A DNA stretch of 64,000 nt from Pseudoxanthomonas suwonensis (GTDB taxonomy: Bacteria; Pseudomonadota; Gammaproteobacteria; Xanthomonadales; Xanthomonadaceae), in contig NZ_PDWP01000003.1 of NCBI RefSeq assembly GCF_010093235.1, positions 91,062-155,061 of the forward strand. Direction: 5' to 3'. Numbering within the stretch: the stretch's first letter is position 1; the number at the start of each line of letters is the position of its first letter. Shown here piece by piece: positions 20,124 to 30,837 of this stretch. The notes beneath the pieces were generated by a model. The model was given only the letters and a program-made list of their open reading frames with translations, did not search any database and had not been told where the DNA came from. Made by a program: the position numbers and the translations under genes.

Positions 20124-20164
20124 GCCGCCACGGCGGCATGGATCCGGCCCGCGGGCCGGTCCCC

Positions 20165-20194
20165 GGCAAAGGGCGCCCCGTGGCGCCCTTTGCC
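20165..20194 (+). terminator. Hairpin after infC
   Basis: A perfect 13-base stem (20165-20177 with 20182-20194) and CCGT loop, ending CCCTTTGCC. The T-tract is short, so it may be a partial terminator that separates thrS-infC from rpmI-rplT-pheST. Confidence 0.65.
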
Positions 20195-20354
20195 GTATCC
20201 GGCTGCCTGCCGCGGGGGCTCCCTGTCGCGACTGCAGGGCCGGGCAGGGCGGATCCTGATGGTTCCGACGCGTTGCATGGCTCCCGGTGTGCCGGAGGGG
20301 CTGTCCGGTTTTCCGCCCGCCGCCGCATCCGCCTGCTCCGGTCGAACCCGCTGA

Positions 20355-20384
20355 TTGCAAAAGGAAAGCCGGCGGAGGCATAAT
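20355..20384 (+). promoter_or_regulatory. Promoter of rpmI-rplT-pheST
   Basis: TTGCAA (20355-20360) and CATAAT (20379-20384) with an 18-base spacer. This would start transcription about 150 bases before rpmI. Confidence 0.6.
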
Positions 20385-20541
20385 ACGCGGCTCCGGTTCG
20401 CCGGAGGGCTGGCAACAGCACCAGGACCCGCCGCGTTTCCCCTTGGGATTCAGCGGCTTATAGACCGGTATGGGCATGGATGGAAAGCGCAGGATGACCT
20501 GCCGCCCGTATCAGTGACAGTTCCCATCAAGGACATTCGCA

Positions 20542-20739
20542 ATGCCCAAGATCAAGACCAACCGGGCGGCGGCCAAGCGTTTCCGCAAGACCGCCTCCGG
20601 CAAGTACAAGGCTGGCCACGCCAACCGTAGCCACATCCTCACCAAGAAGGCGACCAAGCGGAAGCGCAACCTGCGGCAGACGAACCACGTCCGCGCCGAG
20701 GATGCGGGCCGTCTGGACCGCATGCTGCCGTATCTCTGA
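20542..20739 (+). CDS. rpmI: 50S ribosomal protein L35
   Basis: 65 residues, the normal length, starting [20 protein letters not shown] and ending MLPYL. It is a basic protein of the large ribosomal subunit. It lies 13 bases before rplT in the conserved order. Confidence 0.97.
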   Translation: MPKIKTNRAAAKRFRKTASGKYKAGHANRSHILTKKATKRKRNLRQTNHVRAEDAGRLDRMLPYL

Positions 20740-20752
20740 GGAGGACTAGGAA

Positions 20753-22217
<1,465 letters not shown>

Positions 22218-22222
22218 GGGCC

Positions 22223-22345
22223 GTGACTGGTGATTGGCAACTGGTGATCCGGAAGAGCGTGTACGGCCAGCCGGCCACCCAGGATCAGCAATAGCGCCAT
22301 CACCGCCGCGGCACTTCCAATCACGAATCACGAACCACGAATCAC
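22223..22345. repeat. 4+4 heptad inverted repeat (GTGATTS type) before pheT
   Basis: Left arm, four 7-base units (22223-22250): GTGACTG, GTGATTG, GCAACTG, GTGATCC. Right arm (22318-22345): CAATCAC, GAATCAC, GAACCAC, GAATCAC. The loop is 67 bases. The right arm ends 8 bases before the pheT ATG, exactly as the related repeat does before thrS. Confidence 0.85.
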
Positions 22346-22353
22346 GGCACCCC

Positions 22354-24771
22354 ATGAAATTTTCCGAGAACTGGCTGCGCAGCCACGTGTCGACCCTGGC
22401 CAACCGCGACGGGCTCGCGGCCACGCTGACGGCCATCGGCCTGGAAGTCGAGGAAGTCACCGCCCTGGGCGATGGCCTGGCCGGCGTGGTGGTCGGCCGC
22501 ATCGTGGAAGCCGTCCGCCACCCGGAGGCCGACCGCCTGCAGGTGTGCAAGGTCGACATCGGCAACGGCGAGCCGCTGCAGATCGGGTGCGGCGCGCCCA
22601 ACGCGCGCGTCGGCCTGGCCGCGCCGCTGGCGACGGTCGGTTCCAACGTCGGCGGCATGTCGATCAAGCCGGCGAAGCTGCGCGGGGTGGAATCGTTCGG
22701 CATGCTCTGCTCGGCGAAGGAGCTGGGCCTGGACAGCGATGCCTCCGGCCTGCTGGAACTGCCGGCCGATGCGCCGGTCGGCCAGCCGCTGGCCGGGTAC
22801 CTGGGTCTGCCGGACGCCAGCATCGAGATCAAGCTGACCCCCAACCGCGCCGACTGCTTCAGCGTGCGCGGCATTGCCTACGACGTAGCCGCCGCGCTGG
22901 GCAGCGAGGTGGCGCCGATGGACAACGCGCCGGTGCCGGCCGCGACCGACGCCACCGTCGAGGTCGCGCTGGAAGCCGGCGAGCGCGTGCCGCGCTTCGT
23001 TGGCCGCGTGATCGAGGGCGTCGACCCGGCAGCCGCGACGCCGGTGTGGATGGCCGAGCGCCTGCGCCGTTCCGGCGTGCGTCCGATCAGCCTGCTGGTC
23101 GACGTCACCCAGTACGTGATGCTGGAGCTGGGCCAGCCGATGCACGCCTTCGACCTGGACAAGCTGGAGGCGCCGGTCGTCGTGCGCCCGGCGCGCCAGG
23201 GCGAGGTGCTGAAGCTGCTGGACGGACGCGACGCCACCCTCGATGGCGAGTTCCTGGTCGTGTCCGACAGCCGCGGCGGCCGTGGCGCGCGCGCCGTGGC
23301 CGTGGGCGGCATCATGGGCGGCGAGGACACCAAGGTCGGCGACAGCACCACCCGCGTGTTCCTCGAGGCCGCGCACTGGGTCCCCTCGGCCATCATCGGC
23401 CGCAGCCGCCGCCTGGGCCTGCACACCGATGCCGGGCACCGTTTCGAGCGCGGCGTGGATCCGCAGCTGCCGCGCGAGGCGGTCGAGTACGCCACCCGGC
23501 TGATCCTGGATATCGCCGGCGGGCGTCCCGGCCCGGTCACCGAGTCCACCGTGGCCGGCGCGCTGGCCGCGCCGCAGCCGATCGCGCTGCGGCGCGCACG
23601 CATCGCCCGCGTGCTCGGTACCGAGATCGCCGATGCCGAGGTCGAGCGCATCCTGCGCGCGCTGGGCATGCAGGTGTCCGCGACCGCCGACGGCTGGCAG
23701 GTCACCGCGCCCAGCCGCCGCTTCGACATCGCGATCGAGGAAGACCTGATCGAGGAGCTGGCGCGCATCCACGGCTACGACCGCATCCCGGCGACCATTC
23801 CCGCCGGCCCGGCGCGCGTGGCCGCGGCCAGCGAGACCGTGCTGCCGGAGGCGGACCTGCGCCGCCACCTGGTCAGCCGCGACTACCTGGAAGCGGTGTG
23901 CTTCGCCTTCGTCGACCAGAGGCTGCTTGAAGCCTGGGGCTGCACCGAAGGCACCGTGCCGCTGGCCAACCCGCTCAGCGCCGAGCTGGCGGTGATGCGT
24001 CCGCGCCTGCTGCCGGGCCTGGTCGATGCGCTGGCGCGCAATGCCGCGCGCCAGGCCGGCCGCGTGCGCCTGTTCGAGCTGGGCCGGGTGTTCGCCGCAG
24101 ACGGCGAGCGCCAGCCCGGCGCCCCCGCGCCGCGCGAGACCCGGCGCATCGCCGCCGTCGCCTGTGGCCAGGCCATCGCCGAGCAGTGGGGCCAGAAGGC
24201 GCGTCCGGTCGACTTCCATGACCTCAAGGGTGACCTGGAGTCGCTGGCCGCCCAGTCCGGGGCGCAGCTGGCGTTCCGTCCTTCGGCCGCGCCGTTCGGC
24301 CATCCCGGCCGCAGCGCCGACGTGTTCCGCACCGACCTGGAAGGCGGTGAGGTCCGGCTGGGCTGGATCGGCCAGCTGCACCCGCGCCTGGCCAAGGCCC
24401 TGGAGCTGGACGTGGACGCCTACGGCTTCGAGCTGGACCTGGAACCCCTGCAGCGGCGTCCGCTGCCGCGCGCCCAGGCGCTGTCGCGCTATCCGGCCGT
24501 GCGCCGCGACCTGGCCTTCGTGGTCGCCGAGCAGGTGGCCTGGGCCGACCTGGCGGCCAGCGTGCGCGCCGCCGCCGGCGAGGTCCTGCGCGACCTGCAG
24601 CTGTTCGACCGTTACCAGGGTCCGGGCGTGGAATCCGGGTTCAAGAGTCTGGCTATGGGCTTGATTTTGCAGGACAACACGCGCACTCTGACCGATCAAG
24701 ACGCCGATGCCGTGGTGTCCCGCGTGGTGGCCGCCCTCGACAGCAGCCACGGGGCGAAGATCCGCGGCTGA
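22354..24771 (+). CDS. pheT: Phenylalanyl-tRNA synthetase beta subunit
   Basis: 805 residues, full length. Beta chain carrying the tRNA-binding EMAP/OB domain (about 40-150, VVVGRIVEAVRHPEADRLQV), the B3/B4 editing region, B5 domain and C-terminal anticodon-binding FDX-ACB domain (SRYPAVRRDLAFVV). The ATG at 22354 lacks a Shine-Dalgarno sequence; GGCACCCC separates it from the heptad repeat. It is followed 15 bases later by ihfA. Confidence 0.97.
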   Translation: MKFSENWLRSHVSTLANRDGLAATLTAIGLEVEEVTALGDGLAGVVVGRIVEAVRHPEADRLQVCKVDIGNGEPLQIGCGAPNARVGLAAPLATVGSNVGGMSIKPAKLRGVESFGMLCSAKELGLDSDASGLLELPADAPVGQPLAGYLGLPDASIEIKLTPNRADCFSVRGIAYDVAAALGSEVAPMDNAPVPAATDATVEVALEAGERVPRFVGRVIEGVDPAAATPVWMAERLRRSGVRPISLLVDVTQYVMLELGQPMHAFDLDKLEAPVVVRPARQGEVLKLLDGRDATLDGEFLVVSDSRGGRGARAVAVGGIMGGEDTKVGDSTTRVFLEAAHWVPSAIIGRSRRLGLHTDAGHRFERGVDPQLPREAVEYATRLILDIAGGRPGPVTESTVAGALAAPQPIALRRARIARVLGTEIADAEVERILRALGMQVSATADGWQVTAPSRRFDIAIEEDLIEELARIHGYDRIPATIPAGPARVAAASETVLPEADLRRHLVSRDYLEAVCFAFVDQRLLEAWGCTEGTVPLANPLSAELAVMRPRLLPGLVDALARNAARQAGRVRLFELGRVFAADGERQPGAPAPRETRRIAAVACGQAIAEQWGQKARPVDFHDLKGDLESLAAQSGAQLAFRPSAAPFGHPGRSADVFRTDLEGGEVRLGWIGQLHPRLAKALELDVDAYGFELDLEPLQRRPLPRAQALSRYPAVRRDLAFVVAEQVAWADLAASVRAAAGEVLRDLQLFDRYQGPGVESGFKSLAMGLILQDNTRTLTDQDADAVVSRVVAALDSSHGAKIRG

Positions 24772-24786
24772 CACGGGGACAAGGAA

Positions 24787-25092
24787 ATGGCACTGACCAA
24801 GGCGGAGATGGCCGAGCGTCTGTTCGACGAAGTCGGCCTGAACAAGCGCGAGGCGAAGGAATTCGTCGATGCGTTCTTCGATGTGTTGCGCGAGGCGCTG
24901 CAGGACGGGCGGCAGGTCAAGCTGTCCGGCTTCGGCAACTTCGACCTGCGGCGCAAGAACCAGCGCCCGGGCCGCAACCCGAAGACCGGCGAGGAGATCC
25001 CGATCTCCGCGCGCACCGTGGTCACCTTCCGCCCCGGCCAGAAGCTGAAGGAGCGCGTGGAAGCCTTCGCGGGAGTGGCGCCGAATGCTTGA
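24787..25092 (+). CDS. ihfA: Integration host factor alpha subunit
   Basis: 101 residues. With IHF-beta it bends DNA at specific sites. It has the [30 protein letters not shown] helices and the arm [12 protein letters not shown] with the intercalating proline. AAGGAA precedes the start. Its position after pheT is conserved. It overlaps the MerR-type gene by 8 bases. Confidence 0.96.
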   Translation: MALTKAEMAERLFDEVGLNKREAKEFVDAFFDVLREALQDGRQVKLSGFGNFDLRRKNQRPGRNPKTGEEIPISARTVVTFRPGQKLKERVEAFAGVAPNA

Positions 25093-25441
25093 TCCCGGCA
25101 GCAACCGCGAACTTCCGCCGATCCCCGCCAAGCGCTACTTCACCATTGGCGAGGTCAGCGAGCTGTGCGACGTGAAGCCGCACGTGCTGCGCTACTGGGA
25201 GACCGAGTTCCCCAGCCTCAGCCCGGTCAAGCGCCGCGGCAACCGCCGCTACTACCAGCGCCACGACGTGCTGATGGTCCGCCAGATCCGCAGCCTGCTG
25301 TACGAACACGGCTACACCATCGGCGGCGCGCGCCAGCGCCTGGAGGGCGAGGGCGCCAAGCAGGAGTCGGCGCTCAGCACCCAGATCGTGCGCCAGGTGC
25401 GCATGGAGCTGGAGGAAGTGCTGCAGCTGCTGCGCCGCTGA
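25085..25441 (+). CDS. MerR-family transcriptional regulator
   Basis: 118 residues with an N-terminal MerR winged helix ([22 protein letters not shown]) and a short C-terminal helix. There are no metal-binding cysteines, so it is not a metal sensor. It is the small MerR-like protein regularly found after ihfA in this group; its target is unknown. Start overlaps ihfA by 8 bases (translational coupling). Confidence 0.9.
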   Translation: MLDPGSNRELPPIPAKRYFTIGEVSELCDVKPHVLRYWETEFPSLSPVKRRGNRRYYQRHDVLMVRQIRSLLYEHGYTIGGARQRLEGEGAKQESALSTQIVRQVRMELEEVLQLLRR

Positions 25442-25471
25442 GCCGGACTCGCGATCGCGCCGGGCAACCGG

Positions 25472-25507
25472 TATAATCGCCAGCCCGCCCAAGGGCGGGA
25501 GTTTTTC
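25472..25507 (+). promoter_or_regulatory. tRNA-Pro promoter -10 and leader hairpin
   Basis: TATAAT (25472-25477) followed by a GC-rich discriminator, as in stable RNA promoters; the -35 is poor. CCCGCCC-AA-GGGCGGG (25484-25499) plus AGTTTTT is probably the merR operon terminator, overlapping the tRNA 5' leader. Confidence 0.6.
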
Positions 25508-25508
25508 C

Positions 25509-25585
25509 CGGGGTATAGCGCAGCCTGGTAGCGCACTTGTCTGGGGGACAAGTGGTCGTCGGTTCGAATCCGGCTACCCCGACCA
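25509..25585 (+). tRNA. tRNA-Pro (anticodon GGG)
   Basis: A 77-base cloverleaf with encoded CCA. Acceptor CGGGGTA / TACCCCG, anticodon stem CTTGT / ACAAG with loop CTGGGGG (anticodon GGG), T-loop TTCGAAT. Decodes CCC and CCU. Confidence 0.97.
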
Positions 25586-25600
25586 AATTCGGTTTCGACG

Positions 25601-25632
25601 AAGGGCTTGCGGGCGATCCGCAAGCCCTTTTT
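25601..25632 (+). terminator. tRNA-Pro terminator
   Basis: A 12-base stem AAGGGCTTGCGG / CCGCAAGCCCTT with a GCGAT loop and a T-run, 15 bases after the tRNA. Confidence 0.9.
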
Positions 25633-25700
25633 CGTGTCGGCGCGTGGCGGTCATGGCGAAGCAGCGCCGCTACCCGCCGTGCGGCGGGTTCCGAGGGGCC

Positions 25701-25727
25701 GAAGGCCCCGCCGGGGCGGGGCCTTCA
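25701..25727. terminator. Hairpin after the small secreted protein gene
   Basis: GAAGGCCCCGCC pairs with GGCGGGGCCTTC around a 2-base loop, directly after the stop of the left-facing gene ending at 25730. No T-run follows on either strand, so terminator function is uncertain. Confidence 0.45.
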
Positions 25728-25729
25728 TC

Positions 25730-25948
25730 TCAGGGCTCTTTCGGATAGCCTGGTCCGAACCGGATCGACAGCCTCGGCACCAGGCCGATGCCGCACTGCG
25801 TGCCTGCCCCGGGGATCGTGACGCAGTCGCGCACCAGGCAGGTGTTCTCCGTGCAGTAGATGATTTCCCGCTTCGTTTGCGCCAGGGCGTTTCCGGAGGT
25901 CATGCAGGCTGCAAGGGCGAGTGGAACAAGCAGGTGCTTGGGCTTCAT
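25730..25948 (-). CDS. Small secreted cysteine-containing protein, unknown
   Basis: 72 residues with a signal peptide (MKPKHLLVPLALAACMTSGNALA then QTK). LAAC could serve as a lipobox, but ALA-Q suits signal peptidase I equally well. The mature 49 residues contain four cysteines (YCTENTCLVRDC and QCG), suggesting two disulfides. GGAAGGAAA precedes the ATG. No family recognised. Confidence 0.65.
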   Translation of the reverse strand: MKPKHLLVPLALAACMTSGNALAQTKREIIYCTENTCLVRDCVTIPGAGTQCGIGLVPRLSIRFGPGYPKEP

Positions 25949-26081
25949 GGCGGGTTTCCTTCCCAGGGCCGGACATCCGGCGAATCGACGCTGACTTAGG
26001 TCGCCGGGCCGGTCAACGCGACGTCCACCATTCAGGTGGAAACCAGAGGGTTCCTATGTGGACGCGGCATCTCCACGGCCA

Positions 26082-26776
26082 TCAGGAGCGGCCGCCCGCG
26101 CCTTGCGCGGCCGGGAAGCTCTGCAGCACTTCGTCGTCCTCGCCAAGGAACTGGAGGGAGGGCACGCCGTCGGGGCTGACCAGCATCATGATGCGCGGGC
26201 GCCCCTGCTTGTCGGCAAGGACCAACGCGGAGAAATCCCCCGGGGGCGCCCGACAAACAGCCGTTGGGTCTGCTGGCCGCCGGCTTCGCGCCACTTTGCA
26301 GCCAGCGCTTCGCGCTCCGGCCCGGGTGGCAGCCTGCTGAGGGCTTCGTACAGTGGCCCGTATTCCTTCTCCAGGCCGCGGTCGTAGATCGACAGGCCGG
26401 TCTCCATGTGGCCACCGTGCTCGTGGTGGTACAGGGCCAGCTGCTGGTCGCCGCCGTAACGGTCCATCGACAGGTGCACGCCACCGCTGCCATGGCCGTC
26501 CTCGCCGGACTTGCCGGCGTAGATCAGCCCGCCGACCTCGTCGCCTTCGTCGTTGTAGAACAGCATCCCGGGCTTGCGGCCGCGGTCGCTTTCGACCTCG
26601 CGGCCGTTGATCACCGGAGCCGGCAGGCGCTCGCCGTTGGCCAGCACCAGGGCGCGCGACCCGTCGGCGTTGACCACGTTGATCCGTTCCACGGTGATCT
26701 TGGTGAACTCGGCCTTGCCCTTGCGGTCTGATGCGCCGGTGAGCGCCACGGCGCCGGCGACCACGGCCGTGGCCAT
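26082..26776 (-). pseudogene. Frameshifted exported/unknown protein
   Basis: The first frame runs from the ATG at 26776 (GGAAGGGA upstream) through TKITVERINVVNADGSRALV, PGMLFYNDEGDEVGGLIYAG and QQTQRLFVG. The family-like C-terminus (SALVLADKQGRPRIMMLVSP, then LQFLGEDDEVLQSFP, stop at 26082) is in another frame. The switch falls at a CCCCCGGGGG run (26237-26246); restoring one base there joins both halves as RPPGDFSALV. It is either a one-base deletion or a sequencing error. The protein family is widespread in this group but has no known function to me. Confidence 0.8.
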
Positions 26777-26942
26777 TCGTTCCCTTCCATGTGCGAATGG
26801 ATGACGCCGCCTTGGCCACCGCCATGGCGGTCGGCGTAAGGATGCCATGTGCCGACCCTTGCACGGCAGTTGATGCGCGGTCCGGCGAGGGCGCCCCCGG
26901 TCCGTGTGCGGTTCCATGCTTTTCAACCAGGGAGTGGAGAAG

Positions 26943-28034
26943 ATGCGCTACATCCGGGCGTGCTGGATGGCGGTACTGGCGGGTGGGTTGTCCGTGGCGG
27001 CTGCGGTCCAGGCGGATACGCCGCCAGCACCGGCCGCCGCAGGTGAGGCCGTGGTGGACATGGCTCCGGTGCTGGTGACCGGGGCCCAGCCCGGTCCCGG
27101 GCTGTGGCGCGTGACGCGTGGCGACCATGTGCTCTACATCCTGGGTACCCAGTCGCCGCTTCCGGCCGGCATGCAGTGGCAGGCCGACGAGGTGCGCCAG
27201 GTGCTGGCCGAATCAGGCGCGGTACTGGATCCGCCGGGGGTGAGCTTCGGGGCCGACGTCGGCTTCCTGCGCGGGCTGACCCTGGCGCCGTCGGCGTTGC
27301 GGGCCATGCGCAATCCGGGCGGCGGGAAGCTGCAGGACGTGCTGCCTCCGGAGCTGTACGCGCGCTGGAGCAGGTTGAAGACGCGCTACCTCGGCCGCGA
27401 CCGGGGCATCGAGAAGAAGCGCCCGGTGATCGCCGCCTTCCAGCTGTACCAGGCTGCGCTCAGGCGCCATGGCCTGCGTGGTGGGTTGGTGCGCCCGGTG
27501 GTCGCGCCGGTGCTGGAGGCGAGGGGGTTGAAGCCGGTATCCACGACGCTGGAGCTGACGGTCGACGATCCGCGGCAGGCCCTGGCGGAGTTCCGTGCCG
27601 AACCTGCCAGGCAGGAGGATCTGGACTGCGTCGCCCGCACCCTGGACCTGATCGAGCACGGACTGCCCCAGGTCAGCCGCCGCGCCAACGCCTGGGCCAC
27701 GGGCGATGTCGCCGCGCTGCGCGCGATGCCGGAGGCCGGCAACCAGACCCTGGCCTGCCTGACCGCCTGGACCGGGACCGGGACGGCCCGCAGGCGCGGC
27801 TTCACCGACCTGGACAGGCAGGTGCGCGAGCGTTGGCTGGAAGCGGCGCTGGCGGCGCTGGACGGGCACCCGGTCTCGTTCGCGATGCTGCCGATCGACA
27901 GCCTGCTGCACGACCGCGGCGGCTATGTCTCCGCGCTGCAGGCACGCGGCTGCCAGGTGCATGCACCGGACGAGGAGTACGACGGGGAGGAGTCGCTGCC
28001 AGGGCCGGGGAACACGGCCGCGGCCGGCGTATGA
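26943..28034 (+). CDS. TraB/GumN family protein, exported
   Basis: 363 residues with a signal peptide (MRYIRACWMAVLAGGLSVAAAVQA). The domain opens with LWRVTRGDHVLYILGTQSPL, matching the TraB/PrgY/GumN family start (LWKI..G..LYLLGT..H), though the usual His after the Thr is replaced by QSPL. Another family end motif, VSFAMLPIDSLL, replaces the usual (V)G..H(L/F) segment. Loss of both His suggests altered or absent metallopeptidase-type activity (inference). GAGTGGAGA precedes the start. Confidence 0.75.
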   Translation: MRYIRACWMAVLAGGLSVAAAVQADTPPAPAAAGEAVVDMAPVLVTGAQPGPGLWRVTRGDHVLYILGTQSPLPAGMQWQADEVRQVLAESGAVLDPPGVSFGADVGFLRGLTLAPSALRAMRNPGGGKLQDVLPPELYARWSRLKTRYLGRDRGIEKKRPVIAAFQLYQAALRRHGLRGGLVRPVVAPVLEARGLKPVSTTLELTVDDPRQALAEFRAEPARQEDLDCVARTLDLIEHGLPQVSRRANAWATGDVAALRAMPEAGNQTLACLTAWTGTGTARRRGFTDLDRQVRERWLEAALAALDGHPVSFAMLPIDSLLHDRGGYVSALQARGCQVHAPDEEYDGEESLPGPGNTAAAGV

Positions 28035-28040
28035 ACCAGG

Positions 28041-28066
28041 GCGCCTCCGCCGTGCGGCGGAGGCGC
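28041..28066. terminator. Convergent hairpin between the GumN-family gene and dxs
   Basis: A perfect 11-base stem GCGCCTCCGCC / GGCGGAGGCGC with GTGC loop between the two convergent stops. No T-run. Confidence 0.55.
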
Positions 28067-28077
28067 AGGCCGGAGGA

Positions 28078-29985
28078 TCAGGCCCCGGCGGCGCGGGGCA
28101 GGGTGGCCGCGGCCAGCTGCGGCCAGCGGCGCAGCACGGAGGCACGGATGCCGGCGGCATCGATGCCGGCCTCGGCCAGCAGGTCCTCGCGGCTGGCGTG
28201 GTGCTGGAAGGCATCCGGCAGGCCCAGCTGCAGCACCGCCATGGCGATGCCTTCGGCATTGAGGAGTTCGGATACGGCCGAGCCGGCGCCACCGGCGACC
28301 ACGTTGTCCTCGATGGTCACCAGGCCGTCGTGGCTGCGCGCCATCTCCAGCACCAGCTCGCGGTCCAGCGGCTTGATGAAGCGCATGTTGACCACGGTCA
28401 GGTCCAGCTCCGCGGCCACGGCCTCGGCGGCGGCGACCGTCGCGCCGAAGGCCAGCAGGGCCACGCTGCCGCCCCGGCGGCGCAGCTGCGCGCGGCCGAT
28501 CGGCAGGGCGTCCAGGGTCGGCTCGATCGCCACCCCGGGGCCGGTGCCGCGCGGATAGCGCACCGCGGCCGGACCGGCGTACCGCAGGCCGGTGGTGAGC
28601 ATCTTGCGGCACTCGTCCTCGTCGGCCGGCGCCATCACCATCATGTTCGGCACGCAGCGCAGGAAGCTCAGGTCCAGGTTGCCGGCATGGGTGGCGCCGT
28701 CGGGGCCGACCACGCCGCCGCGGTCGATCGCGAACAGCACGTCCAGGTTCTGGGTGGCCACGTCGTGGACCAGCTGGTCGTAGCCGCGCTGCAGGAAGGT
28801 CGAGTAGATCGCGACCACCGGCTTGGCGCCCTGGGTGGCCATGCCGGCGGCCAGGGTCACCGCGTGCTGCTCGGCGATGGCCACGTCGAAATAGCGCTGC
28901 GGGTACTCCTTCGAGAACCGCACCAGGCCCGAGCCCTCGCGCATGGCCGGGGTGATGCCCAGCAGGCGCGGTTCGGCGGCAGCCATGTCGCACAGCCAGT
29001 CGCCGAAGACGTCGGTGTAGGTCGGCTTCTTCGGCCCGGTCTTGGGAGCCAGGCCCTTGGCCGGGTCGAACGGGCCCACGGCGTGGTAGCCGATCTGGTC
29101 GCCCTCGGCCAGCTCGTAGCCCTTGCCCTTGGTGGTCATCACGTGGAGCAGCTGCGGGCCCTTGAGCGACTTGGCAGTGCGCAGCGCGGCGACCAGCGCG
29201 GGCAGGTCGTGGCCGTCGATCGGGCCGGTGTAGTGGAAGCCCATCTGCTCGAACAGGGTGGAGGGCACGAACATGCCCTTCCAGTGGCCTTCCCAGCGCT
29301 TGACGAAGCGCGCCGGCGGGCTGTGCTTGTCGCCGAGCAGCTTCTTGCCGCCTTCGCGGATCCTGTTGAGGGTGGCGCTGCCGGTAAGGCGGCCCAGCAT
29401 CTTGGTCAGGCCGCCGACCGCCTCGGAGATCGACATCCGGTTGTCGTTGAGGATGACCAGGACGTTGGGCTCCTCGTCCATGCCGCCGGCATGGTTGAGC
29501 GCCTCGTAGGCCATGCCCGCGGTCATCGCGCCGTCGCCGATCACAGCCACCACCTGGCGCTCGTCGCCGGCCTGCTTGCGGGCGATGGCCATGCCCAGCG
29601 CAGCGGAGATCGAGGTGGAGGAGTGGCCGACCCCGAAGGTGTCGTACTCGCTTTCCTCGCGCTTGGGGAACGGCGCCACGCCGTCCTTCTGCTTGACCGT
29701 GTGGATGCGGTCGCGGCGCCCGGTGAGGATCTTGTGCGGGTAGGTCTGGTGGCCGACGTCCCAGACCAGCAGTTCCCCGGGCGTCTCGTAGAGGTAATGC
29801 AGGGCGACGGTCAGCTCGACCACGCCGAGGCCGGCGCCGGAGTGGCCGCCGCTGCGGCCGACCGACTCGATCAGGTAAGCGCGCAGCTCCTGCGCGACCG
29901 CGGGCAGCTCGGCTTCGTCGAAGCGGCGCAGGTCCGCGGGCGAATCGATGCGGGCGAGGCGCGGATAGCGTTGGGGGTCGATCAT
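28078..29985 (-). CDS. dxs: 1-deoxy-D-xylulose-5-phosphate synthase
   Basis: 635 residues, full length. It condenses pyruvate and glyceraldehyde 3-phosphate, the first step of the MEP isoprenoid pathway, and also feeds thiamine and pyridoxal synthesis. Thiamine-diphosphate site [19 protein letters not shown]...NDN, first-domain signature [17 protein letters not shown], and transketolase-type pyrimidine domain [14 protein letters not shown]. The start is the ATG at 29985 ([16 protein letters not shown]). It stands alone with no other isoprenoid gene next to it. Confidence 0.97.
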   Translation of the reverse strand: MIDPQRYPRLARIDSPADLRRFDEAELPAVAQELRAYLIESVGRSGGHSGAGLGVVELTVALHYLYETPGELLVWDVGHQTYPHKILTGRRDRIHTVKQKDGVAPFPKREESEYDTFGVGHSSTSISAALGMAIARKQAGDERQVVAVIGDGAMTAGMAYEALNHAGGMDEEPNVLVILNDNRMSISEAVGGLTKMLGRLTGSATLNRIREGGKKLLGDKHSPPARFVKRWEGHWKGMFVPSTLFEQMGFHYTGPIDGHDLPALVAALRTAKSLKGPQLLHVMTTKGKGYELAEGDQIGYHAVGPFDPAKGLAPKTGPKKPTYTDVFGDWLCDMAAAEPRLLGITPAMREGSGLVRFSKEYPQRYFDVAIAEQHAVTLAAGMATQGAKPVVAIYSTFLQRGYDQLVHDVATQNLDVLFAIDRGGVVGPDGATHAGNLDLSFLRCVPNMMVMAPADEDECRKMLTTGLRYAGPAAVRYPRGTGPGVAIEPTLDALPIGRAQLRRRGGSVALLAFGATVAAAEAVAAELDLTVVNMRFIKPLDRELVLEMARSHDGLVTIEDNVVAGGAGSAVSELLNAEGIAMAVLQLGLPDAFQHHASREDLLAEAGIDAAGIRASVLRRWPQLAAATLPRAAGA

Positions 29986-30139
29986 CGTGGCCGGAAAACC
30001 ATACGGTGGCCCATTTTCCTCCCCTCGAGCGTGACGGGGCAAGCAAGGGCTGGTGCCGGGCCCGCCGGGAAGGGGCCGGCGTTCATCGGTGGCTGCGTTG
30101 CAGGGGCGCGCGGTCCCTGGGCTGCATGGCCGCTGCGCC

Positions 30140-30790
30140 TCAGGGCGACAGCTTGGAGCGTCGCGGCAGTTGCGCGCGCAGGAAGGCCATCTGGTCGGCC
30201 AGGATGTTGCGGTTGGAAAGGATCAGGTGCTCGATCCAGCTGGGCCGGTAGGGCACGGCCAGCAGCGGCATGTTCGCCTGGTGCGGGGTGCGGTTGCCCT
30301 TGCGCGAGTTGCAGTGGAAGCAGGCGCTGACCACGTTCTCCCAGATGTCCAGGCCGCCCCGCGACAGCGGGATCACGTGGTCGCGGGTCAGCTGCGGCCG
30401 CGCGAACTGCTGGCCGCAGTAGAGGCACAGGTAGGAGTCGCGGGCGAACAGCGCGGCGTTGGACAGCGCCGGGGTCGGATCCAGCGCCCGCGCCCTTGCG
30501 TGGCCGCGGGTGGCGATGATCGGATGCAGCTCGATGACGCTGCGGCTGCCGGTGTCGCGGTTGAAGCCGCCATGCACGCGCATGCAGGGCTCGCCCAGGG
30601 TCCAGGCGACGGCATCGCGGGCGTAGAGGCAGGTCGCGTCCTGCCAGTGGATCCAGTCCATGGCGCGGCCGTGGGCGTCCAGGGAGAGGACGCGGGGCGC
30701 GTTGGCCAGGGTGCGGAGCGAAGGCGTGGCATCCGCCGGTACCGGAGTGCCGGCGAAGATCGGATCAAGCGTCGCCGTATCCGTCTCCAT
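30140..30790 (-). CDS. HNH endonuclease family protein
   Basis: 216 residues. The HNH domain is near the C-terminus: C122/C125 and C157/C160 zinc pairs, D137-H138 ([13 protein letters not shown]) and N152 (WENVV), all present. The N-terminal half ([20 protein letters not shown]) is shared with the chromosomal HNH proteins common in many proteobacteria, not linked to introns or phage. The role is unknown. Single gene. Confidence 0.88.
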   Translation of the reverse strand: METDTATLDPIFAGTPVPADATPSLRTLANAPRVLSLDAHGRAMDWIHWQDATCLYARDAVAWTLGEPCMRVHGGFNRDTGSRSVIELHPIIATRGHARARALDPTPALSNAALFARDSYLCLYCGQQFARPQLTRDHVIPLSRGGLDIWENVVSACFHCNSRKGNRTPHQANMPLLAVPYRPSWIEHLILSNRNILADQMAFLRAQLPRRSKLSP

Positions 30791-30837
30791 CGGGGTCCAA
30801 GCTTATACCCGAAAGGCGACGGTTTGCGTAAGGCCCC

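Larger units (their letters stand above)
20124..20541 (+). other. infC-rpmI intergenic region with terminator and rpmI promoter
   Basis: This 418-base gap is far longer than in E. coli. It holds a strong hairpin (20165-20194), then a promoter (20355-20384), then about 150 bases of GC-rich leader before rpmI. In gammaproteobacteria the rpmI leader is where ribosomal protein L20 represses its own operon; that role is possible here, but I did not find a recognisable L20 site. Confidence 0.5.

Noticed and set aside
17451..20477. A 1008-codon frame antisense to thrS and infC
   Set aside because: It mirrors the codon bias of the sense genes, crosses known features and resembles nothing; GC-rich shadow.
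25586..25729. Integration site for a genomic island at tRNA-Pro
   Set aside because: No integrase, no direct repeat of the tRNA end and no foreign gene in the next 10 kb.
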